A DNA stretch of 41,098 bases, from positions 1 to 41,098 of the IMG/VR virus record IMGVR_UViG_3300049793_000074; one strand, given 5' to 3'. Positions 16,758-24,165 of the stretch are shown in pieces. Source of the stretch: a virus. Made by a program: the position numbers and the translations under genes. The notes beneath the pieces are model-generated. The model was not told the origin of the DNA and did not search any database. It was given only the letters and a program-made list of their open reading frames with translations. Position 1 is the stretch's first letter; the number at the start of each line of letters is the position of its first letter.

Positions 16758-17198
16758 ATGACAACAGCAATTTTTCCGATGGCACAGTGGCTCACGGGCA
16801 CGAATCAAAACTCAACGAGTGCTAACGATAATGCCCTGCGCATGGAAGCGTGCTTCGGGCCAGCGCTGGGGTTCGCCTCGTCTGCCCCATCGACGCCGGC
16901 CAACCATGATCAATACATCGTTAGCTCGGCGTGGTCAGGTCATGCGGCGGGAAACATCGTTATCTACCTAAGTGGAACGTGGTACGAGTTCACTTCCTAC
17001 ACCGGAATGGCTAAGGCCGTTGCTGGCGTGCAGTACGTTCGCGAGTCGAGCACATGGGCTGCGGCGCCAGTGTGGGGCACAGTTCCGACGATCCCGTCAT
17101 CGCCTGGAAAGGCCGGTCAAATCGCGTTCGATTCGGGGGCCTTCTACGTGTGCGTAGCCGAAGCGCAGTGGGGCACGATACCGCTGTCGACCTGGTAA
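16758..17198 (+). CDS. DUF2793-only tail protein (paralogue of upstream N-terminus)
   Basis: A 146-residue protein starting 9 bases after the previous stop, with TGAGGA upstream. It matches the N-terminal 140 residues of the preceding protein along its whole length: shared positions include ANDNALRMEACFGPA, DQYIV, AGNIVIYLSGTWYEF and FYVC. It lacks the C-terminal lectin. It is the last gene of the rightward virion block and is followed by a hairpin terminator. It may be a decoration or alternative fibre tip. Confidence 0.75.
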   Translation: MTTAIFPMAQWLTGTNQNSTSANDNALRMEACFGPALGFASSAPSTPANHDQYIVSSAWSGHAAGNIVIYLSGTWYEFTSYTGMAKAVAGVQYVRESSTWAAAPVWGTVPTIPSSPGKAGQIAFDSGAFYVCVAEAQWGTIPLSTW

Positions 17199-17200
17199 AT

Positions 17201-17228
17201 AAAAAGGGCACCAGTAGGTGCCCTTCGC
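17201..17228. terminator. Bidirectional-position hairpin terminator between convergent operons
   Basis: AAGGGCACC (17204-17212), loop AGTA and GGTGCCCTT (17217-17225) make a 9-bp stem. Five As precede it on the plus strand (17201-17205), so the minus-strand transcript has a hairpin followed by five Us: a clear terminator for the leftward operon. For the rightward transcript only TT follows, so termination there would be weaker. Confidence 0.8.
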
Positions 17229-17244
17229 TGACTGCCGGTAACGA

Positions 17245-17538
17245 TCAGGAACCGGTGTTGGTCTGCACCGCAGCGGCCAGGCTCGCGGCCTGTTGCTGGA
17301 TGTCGGCCGTCAGGGCGTCGAGCGCGGCGGGGTCGCCACCGGCATCGATGATGCGTTGCGCGATGCCGTTGATCAGCGTGATTGCCGACTGAATGACGGT
17401 GTCCTCGGCGGCCACGGCTGCTTGCAGGTCTTGAAGTTTTCCCATGATTTCCTCGAAGATGATGAAAAGGAACTCGGCCAGGTCAGAGTTGCTGATGGCT
17501 GAGCGGTGGTCGCGGAAGCGCTCGTGGAGGCGGCTCAT
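17245..17538 (-). CDS. Small helical protein, unknown
   Basis: A 97-residue protein, start ATG at 17538 with GAGGAC upstream. The C-terminal two thirds (GKLQDLQAAVAAEDTVIQSA, AQRIIDAGGDPAALDALTAD) is a helical, heptad-like sequence common in phage small proteins of unknown function. It is the last gene of the leftward operon and ends 20 bases before the hairpin terminator. No enzymatic motif was seen. Confidence 0.75.
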   Translation of the reverse strand: MSRLHERFRDHRSAISNSDLAEFLFIIFEEIMGKLQDLQAAVAAEDTVIQSAITLINGIAQRIIDAGGDPAALDALTADIQQQAASLAAAVQTNTGS

Positions 17539-17580
17539 TTGGTTGTCCTCGCAGTGTGAGCCGGCCGATAGTACACCGCG

Positions 17581-17823
17581 TCAACTCGACAGTGCAGCGC
17601 GAGCCAGGCGTGCCAGTTCGGTAGCGAAGCGGATGGCAGTATCCGGATCGATATAGGCGCTGACTCGACCGTCGACCACCATGCCCCACACGTCTACACG
17701 GACAGAGTTGCCGGCGACGGCCGCGTCGATGCTGTCGGCCACCGTTACCAGACCTGTGGGATGAACACGCACGAGCGACGGATGAGGCAGGACAGGCAGC
17801 GGAGGGAGTAGTGGCTTGATCAT
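17581..17823 (-). CDS. Small protein, unknown
   Basis: An 80-residue protein starting at an ATGA overlap with the upstream gene stop, so the longer in-frame start was not used. A Pro-rich N-terminus (IKPLLPPLPVLPHPS) is followed by a strand-rich part and a C-terminal helix (AIRFATELARLARAAL). No family recognised. Translational coupling makes expression likely. Confidence 0.6.
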   Translation of the reverse strand: MIKPLLPPLPVLPHPSLVRVHPTGLVTVADSIDAAVAGNSVRVDVWGMVVDGRVSAYIDPDTAIRFATELARLARAALSS

Positions 17824-17990
17824 CCGAAGATCCCGGCGATGATGAAGATCGCGATGAGAGCGAGTATCCACCAGTCGCTGTCCTGCTGGTAACGGTACTG
17901 ATGACCACGCCCTGGTTGGATTCGTCGGGCGTGGTCAATAGCCTCGTTCTCGCGAGCGACCGTACGCAGCCAGTCGTCTTCCGGGGTCAT
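17820..17990 (-). CDS. Small tail-anchored membrane protein
   Basis: A 56-residue protein starting at ATG 17990, overlapped by the upstream gene's stop (ATGA) and preceded by GGAG. The N-terminal 35 residues are charged; residues about 38-55 (DWWILALIAIFIIAGIFG) form one C-terminal transmembrane segment. This suggests a cytoplasmic protein anchored by its tail. Role unknown. Confidence 0.65.
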   Translation of the reverse strand: MTPEDDWLRTVARENEAIDHARRIQPGRGHQYRYQQDSDWWILALIAIFIIAGIFG

Positions 17991-18409
17991 TTCGACAACT
18001 CCAGCCTGACGCGATCCAGCACTCTCCATGCGCTCGTGACACCGGCCGTGCTATCTGCGTGCTTGGATTCCTCCACGCAGCAGCGTTCGAGCAGTGCCAG
18101 GAAATCGCTGTTGATCTTGGCGGTAACGGCTTGCGTGAACTCGCGCTTCGCAGCCAGCGCGTAGTGCGCGCCGTCCATCAGTTCTTCGGCCATGTGCTGG
18201 AGCCAGTCGGACAGCGACAGGTCGGAGCGGTCGAGAGACACGCCGTACTTGCGCTGACCGTGGGCATCGCGTTCCAGAACCTGGTCGACCACGCTCGCGG
18301 CGATGTGGCTGGCGTCACCGTAGCGGGTCATGAGCGTCAGCATGTGCGGTTCGGTCTTTTCCGGTACGTGCACGGGCGCCGGGCCGCCCTCGTCTCGCTC
18401 GGCGCTCAT
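17987..18409 (-). CDS. Helical protein, possibly MazG-like, unknown
   Basis: A 140-residue protein starting at ATG 18409 in an ATGA overlap; longer in-frame codons upstream lie within the previous gene. The core QRKYGVSLDRSDLSLSDWLQHMAEELMDGAHYA resembles helical phage proteins with a KYG-LDR-DL-xWLQH pattern that are often labelled MazG-like. The acidic pair EE followed by D in the next turn could bind metal, but the full EExxE...ExxD set is not clear. Treat as unknown; nucleotide pyrophosphohydrolase is only a suggestion. Confidence 0.65.
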   Translation of the reverse strand: MSAERDEGGPAPVHVPEKTEPHMLTLMTRYGDASHIAASVVDQVLERDAHGQRKYGVSLDRSDLSLSDWLQHMAEELMDGAHYALAAKREFTQAVTAKINSDFLALLERCCVEESKHADSTAGVTSAWRVLDRVRLELSK

Positions 18410-18612
18410 TCCAATGCCCCCGAATCGATCATGTTCTCCAGCGCCACGGCGACCGATCGTTCGGCGCTGTCCAGCACTTCGTCGAGCGTCTTCTTGTCCG
18501 GCCCACCCTTGGCAGGCGGTAGGGCGCGGAGCTGCGCCAGTGCGTGGTAGTCCGCCACGCGGCAAATCGCTGCTGCCAGCAGCTTCGCCTTGTGAATCGA
18601 TGTTGCGTCCAT
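18406..18612 (-). CDS. Small helical protein, unknown
   Basis: A 68-residue protein with start element AGGAGTAATGAAATG. It is Ala/Leu-rich and predicted helical (AKLLAAAICRVADYHALAQL; DEVLDSAERSVAVALENMID). It couples by ATGA to the next gene. No family recognised. Confidence 0.65.
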   Translation of the reverse strand: MDATSIHKAKLLAAAICRVADYHALAQLRALPPAKGGPDKKTLDEVLDSAERSVAVALENMIDSGALE

Positions 18613-18616
18613 TTCA

Positions 18617-18829
18617 TTACTCCTGATGTTGTTGGCGCCGCGCGATCCACAAGCGCCAGAAATAGCCTCGAACGAGACTCCAAACGGTACAGATCGATAC
18701 CGTTACGGCCGCCGCCTTCGCAGGATCATGGATGTTGTACATGACCACGACGGTGATGCCGTACGACCCGAGCATCCCCGTGAACGTGAGAACACTCGAC
18801 TCCATGATAAAGCGAAGGTGGCGGCGCAT
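18617..18829 (-). CDS. Small membrane protein, two predicted spans
   Basis: A 70-residue protein whose ATG lies 5 bases after the upstream stop. Two hydrophobic stretches, about residues 13-31 and 38-56, are separated by a short NIHDPAKA turn; the C-terminus is basic (RRQQHQE). The hairpin topology resembles small phage inner-membrane proteins, but it is far from the lysis cassette. A holin role cannot be excluded. There is no strong ribosome site, so translation may depend on coupling. Confidence 0.6.
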   Translation of the reverse strand: MRRHLRFIMESSVLTFTGMLGSYGITVVVMYNIHDPAKAAAVTVSICTVWSLVRGYFWRLWIARRQQHQE

Positions 18830-18833
18830 GTCG

Positions 18834-19229
18834 TTACAGCTTCTTGCCGCCCGTCATGCCGCGCACGGCCGACGTGTGATCCGCTCGCTTCGAGTTGTAC
18901 GCCATCTTCTCGATGATCGCACCTTCGAGGTCAAGTCCGAGTCCGCCGGCCAGGTCGAACATGCGGATGATGGCATCGCCGAATTCGACTTCGATGCCGG
19001 GGCGCGTGGGCAGGTGATCGTCCATCGCATCCTTGCGAAAGGCTTCGAGCGATTCCGAGACTTCGGAGTGCACGAGTGCGATCTTCGCGGCGACCCAGTA
19101 TTTGCGAAACGTCGGGCTGTTGTTCTCGTTGTACTCGCTCCACCAACCGCTTGCGACGGCGCGTTCATGGGCTTCGCGTTGCAGCCCGGTGAGGGTCTTG
19201 ATTTCGGTGGGTTCGTCTTTGATGGTCAT
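18834..19229 (-). CDS. MazG-like nucleotide pyrophosphohydrolase
   Basis: A 131-residue protein; ATG 19229 follows GGAGT, and the longer open frame crosses a regulatory motif. It has the all-alpha NTP pyrophosphatase pattern: ALVHSEVSESLEAFRKDA (residues 51-68, with E55, E58 and E62) and VEFGDAIIRMFDLAGGLGLD (residues 82-100, with E83 and D86), giving the metal-binding EExxE...ExxD arrangement. Such enzymes hydrolyse NTP or dNTP to NMP and pyrophosphate, shaping nucleotide pools during replication. It lies upstream of small genes, and its promoter region carries a copy of the TAACGATTTGTCA motif. Confidence 0.8.
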   Translation of the reverse strand: MTIKDEPTEIKTLTGLQREAHERAVASGWWSEYNENNSPTFRKYWVAAKIALVHSEVSESLEAFRKDAMDDHLPTRPGIEVEFGDAIIRMFDLAGGLGLDLEGAIIEKMAYNSKRADHTSAVRGMTGGKKL

Positions 19230-19256
19230 GGTGTGACTCCGTGTTGCGTGCGACAT

Positions 19257-19276
19257 GCACAAATCATTATCGTTAC
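19257..19276. promoter_or_regulatory. TAACGATTTGTCA-type site before MazG-like gene
   Basis: GCACAAATCATTATCGTTAC lies 28 bases upstream of the MazG-like start on the minus strand. Its first 13 bases match the reverse complement of the motif at 10 of 13 positions. It shares the ATCGTTA extension with the site at 26588. Confidence 0.45.
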
Positions 19277-19290
19277 CCACTGGCTGCGTG

Positions 19291-19473
19291 TCAATGCTTA
19301 GGAGGGTACAGGGCAATGGTTGCTTCGAACGCGCGGGCTAGCAAATCGGTGATTGCTTTCGCGACAGCCGCATGAATTTCGGCGTCGTTCGGCAGTGGGA
19401 AGATTTCCACGGTCAACTTCGTCACCTCATGGTCATGATCCCAATGAGAGACGATTGTGCGAACTTCGATCAT
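19291..19473 (-). CDS. Small protein, unknown
   Basis: A 60-residue protein with the strong start element GGAGTAACGAAATG; the longer in-frame frame overlaps the polymerase gene. The sequence alternates strand (IEVRTIVSHWDHDHEVTKLT) and helix (DAEIHAAVAKAITDLLARAF), suggesting a small alpha/beta fold. It lies 20 bases after the polymerase stop. No family recognised. Confidence 0.7.
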   Translation of the reverse strand: MIEVRTIVSHWDHDHEVTKLTVEIFPLPNDAEIHAAVAKAITDLLARAFEATIALYPPKH

Positions 19474-19492
19474 TTCGTTACTCCAGTTGTGG

Positions 19493-21493
19493 TTACCCGC
19501 CGATGCCCATGTCAAGTAGCATCTTTTCGGCGACGTTCTCATAGAAGTGGTAATCGATATCAGCCGGCAGAGCGTCCGGCAAATCCATGCACAGCTTGGC
19601 ACCATCGGAGCCCGCGACCTTGTTACCACTCTGCGCGTCTACGATGTAGTCGCCAGTCGTGGTGGTCGAGTAATACCAGCGGATCGCTCTACCGTAGTTC
19701 ATATCGGGCAAATCGGTACTCATGCGAGCACCACCCTTGGCACCACGTACCCGGATGAACTTGCGGATGTCGTTACAGCCACGGATGGTTTGAGACAGCA
19801 GCGTTCCCTTGGACAGATAAGCCACGACGGCTTCGGCGCATACGTCGATGTCCGGGTGCTTGCCAGCGGTGGCGTCCGGGCTGATGACCCCGCTGCGGCC
19901 GTAGCGACCCTTGCGCTTGACGCTGCCGTCGAACTGGAGGGATATATAGCTGTTGACCGACTCGGAGCAGAGCGCGAGGTATGAGCTGACTTCGAGCGTG
20001 AGATTGCAGGTTCGTTCCCACCAGGCCAGGATGTTGTCGCGGATACCCTCGTAACCATCGGGGACGAACATTTCGATACCGTCCGTATTCGCCGACATGA
20101 CGCGAATTCCGCTGATGGTCAGCCGTTCGATCAGCATGAGCAGCGACAACTGTCCGTAGCCCACGGTAACGGTAATGCCCATTTGCGGATGATAGAAGAT
20201 CGAGTGGCGCGAGAACAGCTTTCCGAACGTGCCGTTATTGACAATCTTGAATCCATCGGTAACGGTTTTGAGCGTGTTGTATTCTTCGCCGACCGGCAGC
20301 GTGGGCAACGTCGTTTTTGCCACGTCGCGTTCGCGCTTGAAGCCGCCGTAAATCTCCTGGAACAACGGCCCAAGCTGAGGCGGATTCATCGCGCTATTGA
20401 CAATATTGGTCGGGTAATATGCGGCCACATCGGCGGTGGTTAATGTGCCCACGCCGGGAATGCTACGGACGGTGGTCTTTTTCTCCTTGCTGTGAAGGCC
20501 GCCGATACCCATGCGGAACGTCGAGCCACCAGCATGGATGTCCAGACCCTTCAGTTCGGGCGGCATGACCACGCCGGTCTTCAGCTTCTTGCCGTCAGGG
20601 CCGAGTTCTTCTGTACCGTCCGACAGCAGTAACGCTTCGTCCTTATCGGTCAGCGTGAACTCGCAATTGCGAACCAGCTCCAGAACGCTCTGCATGTACG
20701 GGGTAACGAAATGGACGTACTCCGGGATGATGCATTTGAATTTGTGGCCGTGGGCAAACTTCGGAATGATCGGTGACAGCGTGCCGTCCCATTTGACCTC
20801 GTAGTCGCGGACGCTGGGCACCAGGTTATCCAGCTCTACCCGGAGCCGGCGCGACCACTCGACTTTCACCATCGCTTCGGCCATTTGGGCATCCGACTTG
20901 CTGCGTAGGTCGATGCCATAGCGTTCGGATAGTTTGATGCGCAAATCGATACGGGACTTGATCGCCTCGCGGAGTTCGAGCGTCACGCGGCGGTCGTTAC
21001 GGCAGTAGTTGACTTCCTGCGGGATGTGCGCGTGGTCGATGGGAACTTTGAAGTCGACAGGGCTGTCCTGCACCTTCTTGCTATGTAGGCGGCACGCATA
21101 TTGTTTTAGCGTCACGCGCACGCCGGGAGTAGGCTCCATCACGTCGATATGGTCAATCCAGTCGGGGATGCGGAGCCCGTACTTCTTGAGCATCACCCAC
21201 CATTTCATGCCACCGACGATCATTTCGTCATTGGCCTGTTTGAGCTGCGCGCAGTCAGCGCCGGACAGCGCAAGAAGCAGCATTGGCAAATCGTAATTTA
21301 CGCCATTGAAGGTCACGACCGTGTAATGCCTTAGCAGCGTCTCGATAGCTCCCACATCCAAACGAGTGCCGGGGATCATTTGATAGTCCCACTCCGTGCC
21401 GGTTGTTGCGTCGGTTATCCCGATCAGGAACCAGTTGTGGAAACACTCGATATCCACGCCGGCTTCGGGGCGGCGTTGGTTCGTCCAGGTCAT
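19493..21493 (-). CDS. Family B-like DNA polymerase with 3'-5' exonuclease
   Basis: A 666-residue replicative polymerase; ATG 21493 follows TGGAGTAACG and precedes MTWTNQRR. Exonuclease motifs: Exo I D14-I-E16, Exo II TFNGVNYDLP (61-70), Exo III YCRND (163-167). Polymerase motifs: A DVAAYYPTNI (D355), B KIVNNGTFGK (416-425), C ANTDG (468-472), plus KRKGRYG near 526. Motif C has Asn where family B enzymes usually have the first Asp of DTD; the second Asp (D471) is kept. The protein is compact, without long inserts, like polymerases of several siphophage groups. It would copy the phage genome with the primase-helicase and SSB encoded nearby. A terminator separates it from the upstream SSB gene. 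Confidence 0.88.
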   Translation of the reverse strand: MTWTNQRRPEAGVDIECFHNWFLIGITDATTGTEWDYQMIPGTRLDVGAIETLLRHYTVVTFNGVNYDLPMLLLALSGADCAQLKQANDEMIVGGMKWWVMLKKYGLRIPDWIDHIDVMEPTPGVRVTLKQYACRLHSKKVQDSPVDFKVPIDHAHIPQEVNYCRNDRRVTLELREAIKSRIDLRIKLSERYGIDLRSKSDAQMAEAMVKVEWSRRLRVELDNLVPSVRDYEVKWDGTLSPIIPKFAHGHKFKCIIPEYVHFVTPYMQSVLELVRNCEFTLTDKDEALLLSDGTEELGPDGKKLKTGVVMPPELKGLDIHAGGSTFRMGIGGLHSKEKKTTVRSIPGVGTLTTADVAAYYPTNIVNSAMNPPQLGPLFQEIYGGFKRERDVAKTTLPTLPVGEEYNTLKTVTDGFKIVNNGTFGKLFSRHSIFYHPQMGITVTVGYGQLSLLMLIERLTISGIRVMSANTDGIEMFVPDGYEGIRDNILAWWERTCNLTLEVSSYLALCSESVNSYISLQFDGSVKRKGRYGRSGVISPDATAGKHPDIDVCAEAVVAYLSKGTLLSQTIRGCNDIRKFIRVRGAKGGARMSTDLPDMNYGRAIRWYYSTTTTGDYIVDAQSGNKVAGSDGAKLCMDLPDALPADIDYHFYENVAEKMLLDMGIGG

Positions 21494-21508
21494 TAGCGTT
21501 ACTCCAAG

Positions 21509-21538
21509 AAAAAAGGCCCCACCGTTTCCAGTGGGGCC
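21509..21538 (-). terminator. Intrinsic terminator between SSB and polymerase genes
   Basis: On the minus strand GGCCCCAC, an 8-base loop and GTGGGGCC (plus-strand 21515-21522 and 21531-21538) form an 8-bp stem followed by six Us. It lies after the SSB stop and before the polymerase ribosome site, so polymerase would be made only from read-through or its own promoter. Confidence 0.85.
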
Positions 21539-21559
21539 ACTCCATGCACACCTGACCAA

Positions 21560-22804
21560 TCAGCCGATCTTCGTGGCGTGACCCGCTTGCACGAGTGCAT
21601 CCGGCGTCCAGCCCTTGGCGATCAGCGCCTCGATTGTGACACCTTGCGCCACCAGACCGGGGATCAAGGCGTACTGCGGTGCGGCGGGCACCAGTGCGGC
21701 CGGGGGCAGCGGGAGGCCACCAGGAGCAGGCAGACCGCCCGGCGTGGGCAACGGCAGACCACCAGGTGCCGGCAGACCCGGAGCGGGCAGCGGTGCAGGG
21801 GCAGGTGTCATCACGGTCAGATAGCCAGCGGCCACGAGCTGTTCCGGCATTCCATGTGCGGCCAGGCTCTGCATGGTATGACCCTGCGCGGCCAGGTCTG
21901 CGCGCACCTGGTACTGCGGGGCCACCGGGGCAGCGATGGACGCGGGAGGCAGTGGCAGACCAGCGCCCGGCGTGGGCAACGGCAGGCCACCAGGTGCCGG
22001 CAGACCCACCGGAGCACCGGGAACCGTGCTGATACCGTCCGGGCGCCAGCCAGCGAACGCACCTTGACCGCCAAGCGCTTGCTGTGCGTCCGGGCCGCTG
22101 ATGATTTCGTCTTCACGACGGCCGCCGAGGAATGACACCAGGTTCGGGTACAGAACGATACCGGGTACTTGCGTGCCGGTCGCCATGTTGGACTTCAGCT
22201 CGCCGTACACGCGCACCCAGTACCCGCGCTTGACGATCTTTTCGGGCTGTTGCAGTTCCTCGTGCGGCGCGAAGTGGCCTTCGTTGTACACCTTGATCGG
22301 GAAATTCGTGTCGAACTTGACGATCCAGTGGCCGGCGAAACCGGGCTTGGTCGCGACCGACACGCCCATGTGATCGAAACCGTCGCCGTCCTGGATCTTC
22401 CAGGAGAACTTCGGGTTGGTGCAGGCACCCGTCCCACCCTGCGGGAAGAACGCCGGCCACGCGGTCGCGGCGGCTTCTTTGAGTTTCTTGTTGAAGGTGT
22501 CCCATTCCGGGTTGCCGCCATCGCTGGCGATCAGGTAGCCCATTTGCACGAGCTGGGCCGGCGTGCCATGTGCGGCCAGGCTCTGCATCGTGTGACCTTG
22601 CGCGGCCAGGTCAGCACGCACGGTGTACGTGGGAGCACCGCCCGCGATGGACTTGGGGAATGCCAGGCTGAAGAACGTGCCCATGTCGGGGATCGTCTTT
22701 GCCGGGTCTTTCCAAACGGGTTGCTTGGTCGTGATGTCCTTGCGTTGCTGCATCACCAGCATGCCCTGGACGAGTCGTCCTGCGGGCGTCTTGAATTCAG
22801 ACAT
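21560..22804 (-). CDS. Single-stranded DNA-binding protein (DUF2815-like) with repeats
   Basis: A 414-residue protein. The N-terminal part (about 1-230) resembles phage ssDNA-binding proteins of the DUF2815/gp2.5-like OB-fold type (GTFFSLAFPK; FPQGGTGACTNPKFSWKIQDGDG; KRGYWVRVYGELKSN). Residues 59-91 hold an inserted RADLAAQGHTMQSLAAHG-type repeat inside this domain; near-identical copies follow at 297-329 and, more diverged, at 377-410 after Pro/Gly/Leu-rich linkers. Repeats of the form 'GVTxExLIAxGWTPDxLVxAG' are common in the tails of phage SSBs. It should coat single strands during replication and recombination. The gene sits between nuclease and polymerase genes. Confidence 0.75.
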   Translation of the reverse strand: MSEFKTPAGRLVQGMLVMQQRKDITTKQPVWKDPAKTIPDMGTFFSLAFPKSIAGGAPTYTVRADLAAQGHTMQSLAAHGTPAQLVQMGYLIASDGGNPEWDTFNKKLKEAAATAWPAFFPQGGTGACTNPKFSWKIQDGDGFDHMGVSVATKPGFAGHWIVKFDTNFPIKVYNEGHFAPHEELQQPEKIVKRGYWVRVYGELKSNMATGTQVPGIVLYPNLVSFLGGRREDEIISGPDAQQALGGQGAFAGWRPDGISTVPGAPVGLPAPGGLPLPTPGAGLPLPPASIAAPVAPQYQVRADLAAQGHTMQSLAAHGMPEQLVAAGYLTVMTPAPAPLPAPGLPAPGGLPLPTPGGLPAPGGLPLPPAALVPAAPQYALIPGLVAQGVTIEALIAKGWTPDALVQAGHATKIG

Positions 22805-22806
22805 TC

Positions 22807-23922
22807 CTATTTCCTTGAAGTGAAAGCCTTGAGGGCTTCGAGTGGATCGGTTGCCTTCAGGGCGAGTTCGCCCGTGGGCTGTTCTGCGAACATGGCTTCG
22901 ATGTCGATACCGGGGATGGTGCCGCGCAGCTTGGCCGGCGATAGGAGCTTCACAGCGTGTACATCCACGCCGAACAGGCGGCCGACCTGTTCAACTTCGG
23001 CCACCTTCTCGTCACGCCAGCGTTTACGAGTTGCACGACGCTCCAGGCCGTAGCCGGGCACGCGAGTCCCGCGACGAATCAATGATTCGGCTTGCGCCGA
23101 CAGACCCGTGATGCGGTGCTCGATATGCTGTGCTGCGGCTTGCAACTTGTGCAGCTCGTAAGCGAGTTCGTTCGGAGAGAGTTCGTGCGGCGTGGCATCG
23201 TAGGACGTTTCGATACCACGGCCACCAGCGGCTTGCAGGGAGCGGCACGCGTGCCCCACCGCGCAGTTATCGCATGTCTCGTTGACCACGCACAGAGGAT
23301 TGTCGGCGTGGGCATTGAGCGCTGCTTCCTGCAACTCGGCGGCTAGGATACGCAACTCGTCACGATCAACGAGCCACGTCCTGACAGTGCCATCCTTGTG
23401 AGCGGCACGCGGCTGAATGATGGTCAGTTCCATTTCCGTCAGGTGTGGGAACAGGGACATGATCGTCCAGGCGTAGACCACGAGCTGCTTATTGCGCCAA
23501 ACTTCGACAGGTCGAAACCCCATCTTCAGATCAGCGAGCCGGCCGCGCGTCGACGTGGGCAGCACCAAGTAAGCATCCGGCGTGCCGTCGCTGGTGCCCT
23601 TGAAGAACGCACTCGTGGGCATCGTCTGTTCCAGCACTGCACGACCCGGCCAGGTCATGAGGTACTGGATATATTCGTCTGCGCCTCGAAACAGTTCCTC
23701 CGTCAGCACTCGGAAGTTGGGGGACATGGAATCGACCGCAGGTTCGCGACCGTCCCATATCTCTTGCGACAACCAATGAGTGGCCGTGCCGTCCTCGCGC
23801 ACATCGTTACCGCGATCCTCGATAGGTGCCTTGACCTCGGTACACAGGCGAGCATAGCCCGCACAGATACCCCAGGTTTCGGCCTTCGAAGGCCGCAGAT
23901 AGATGACGCGACGGACGATCAT
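22807..23922 (-). CDS. RecB/Cas4-like PD-(D/E)XK nuclease (DUF2800-like)
   Basis: A 371-residue protein starting at ATG 23922, overlapped by the upstream TGA (TGATG); longer in-frame codons lie inside that gene. Nuclease motifs: H49 region (GTATHW), GTSDGTPDAYL with D112/D116, and DLK (D131, K133), followed by Q145. Cysteines C20/C27 and C211, C217, C220, C226 (CDNCAVGHAC) could hold an iron-sulfur cluster, as in Cas4 and AddB. These enzymes act as single-strand exonucleases in recombination and replication. Downstream is the SSB gene, a typical partner. Length fits DUF2800 proteins. Confidence 0.82.
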   Translation of the reverse strand: MIVRRVIYLRPSKAETWGICAGYARLCTEVKAPIEDRGNDVREDGTATHWLSQEIWDGREPAVDSMSPNFRVLTEELFRGADEYIQYLMTWPGRAVLEQTMPTSAFFKGTSDGTPDAYLVLPTSTRGRLADLKMGFRPVEVWRNKQLVVYAWTIMSLFPHLTEMELTIIQPRAAHKDGTVRTWLVDRDELRILAAELQEAALNAHADNPLCVVNETCDNCAVGHACRSLQAAGGRGIETSYDATPHELSPNELAYELHKLQAAAQHIEHRITGLSAQAESLIRRGTRVPGYGLERRATRKRWRDEKVAEVEQVGRLFGVDVHAVKLLSPAKLRGTIPGIDIEAMFAEQPTGELALKATDPLEALKAFTSRK

Positions 23923-24107
23923 CAGACGCCTGCGCGCAGCGACTGTTCCATCCACCAGGCCTCGACGGCAACACCTTGCCCGTTCAAGTAGCGGACGAGG
24001 TACGACGGCTCGGCGTGCACGTACTCGGCACGCGCGATGACCACGCCGCTTTCGCCGCTGCAATCGATCGTCACGCATTGCGCGAGACTGAATTTCATCT
24101 TGTCCAT
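23922..24107 (-). CDS. Small protein, unknown, conserved-looking
   Basis: A 61-residue protein with CTGGAGAAC before ATG 24107. The sequence (AQCVTIDCSGESGVVIARAE; EPSYLVRYLNGQGVAVEAWW) reads as a small beta barrel of the SH3/Kelch-like size, with a tail helix. Similar small proteins are familiar beside phage recombination genes, but function is unknown. It is coupled to the nuclease gene by TGATG. Confidence 0.7.
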   Translation of the reverse strand: MDKMKFSLAQCVTIDCSGESGVVIARAEYVHAEPSYLVRYLNGQGVAVEAWWMEQSLRAGV

Positions 24108-24165
24108 CTATGTTCTCCAGTAGTTGAGGAAATGAACGCCTCGAAGGGCGCACGATCATCGCGGC

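Noticed and set aside
18059-18550. 163-codon plus-strand open frame
   Set aside because: Opposite a chain of minus-strand genes joined by ATGA overlaps, which are far better supported.
21679-22032. DNA repeats in the SSB tail as a CRISPR or mobile repeat
   Set aside because: The repeats keep the codon frame and encode Pro/Gly/Leu linkers, so they are protein repeats.
22169-23053. 294-codon plus-strand open frame over the SSB and nuclease genes
   Set aside because: Opposite two recognisable proteins; composition is that of an antisense shadow.
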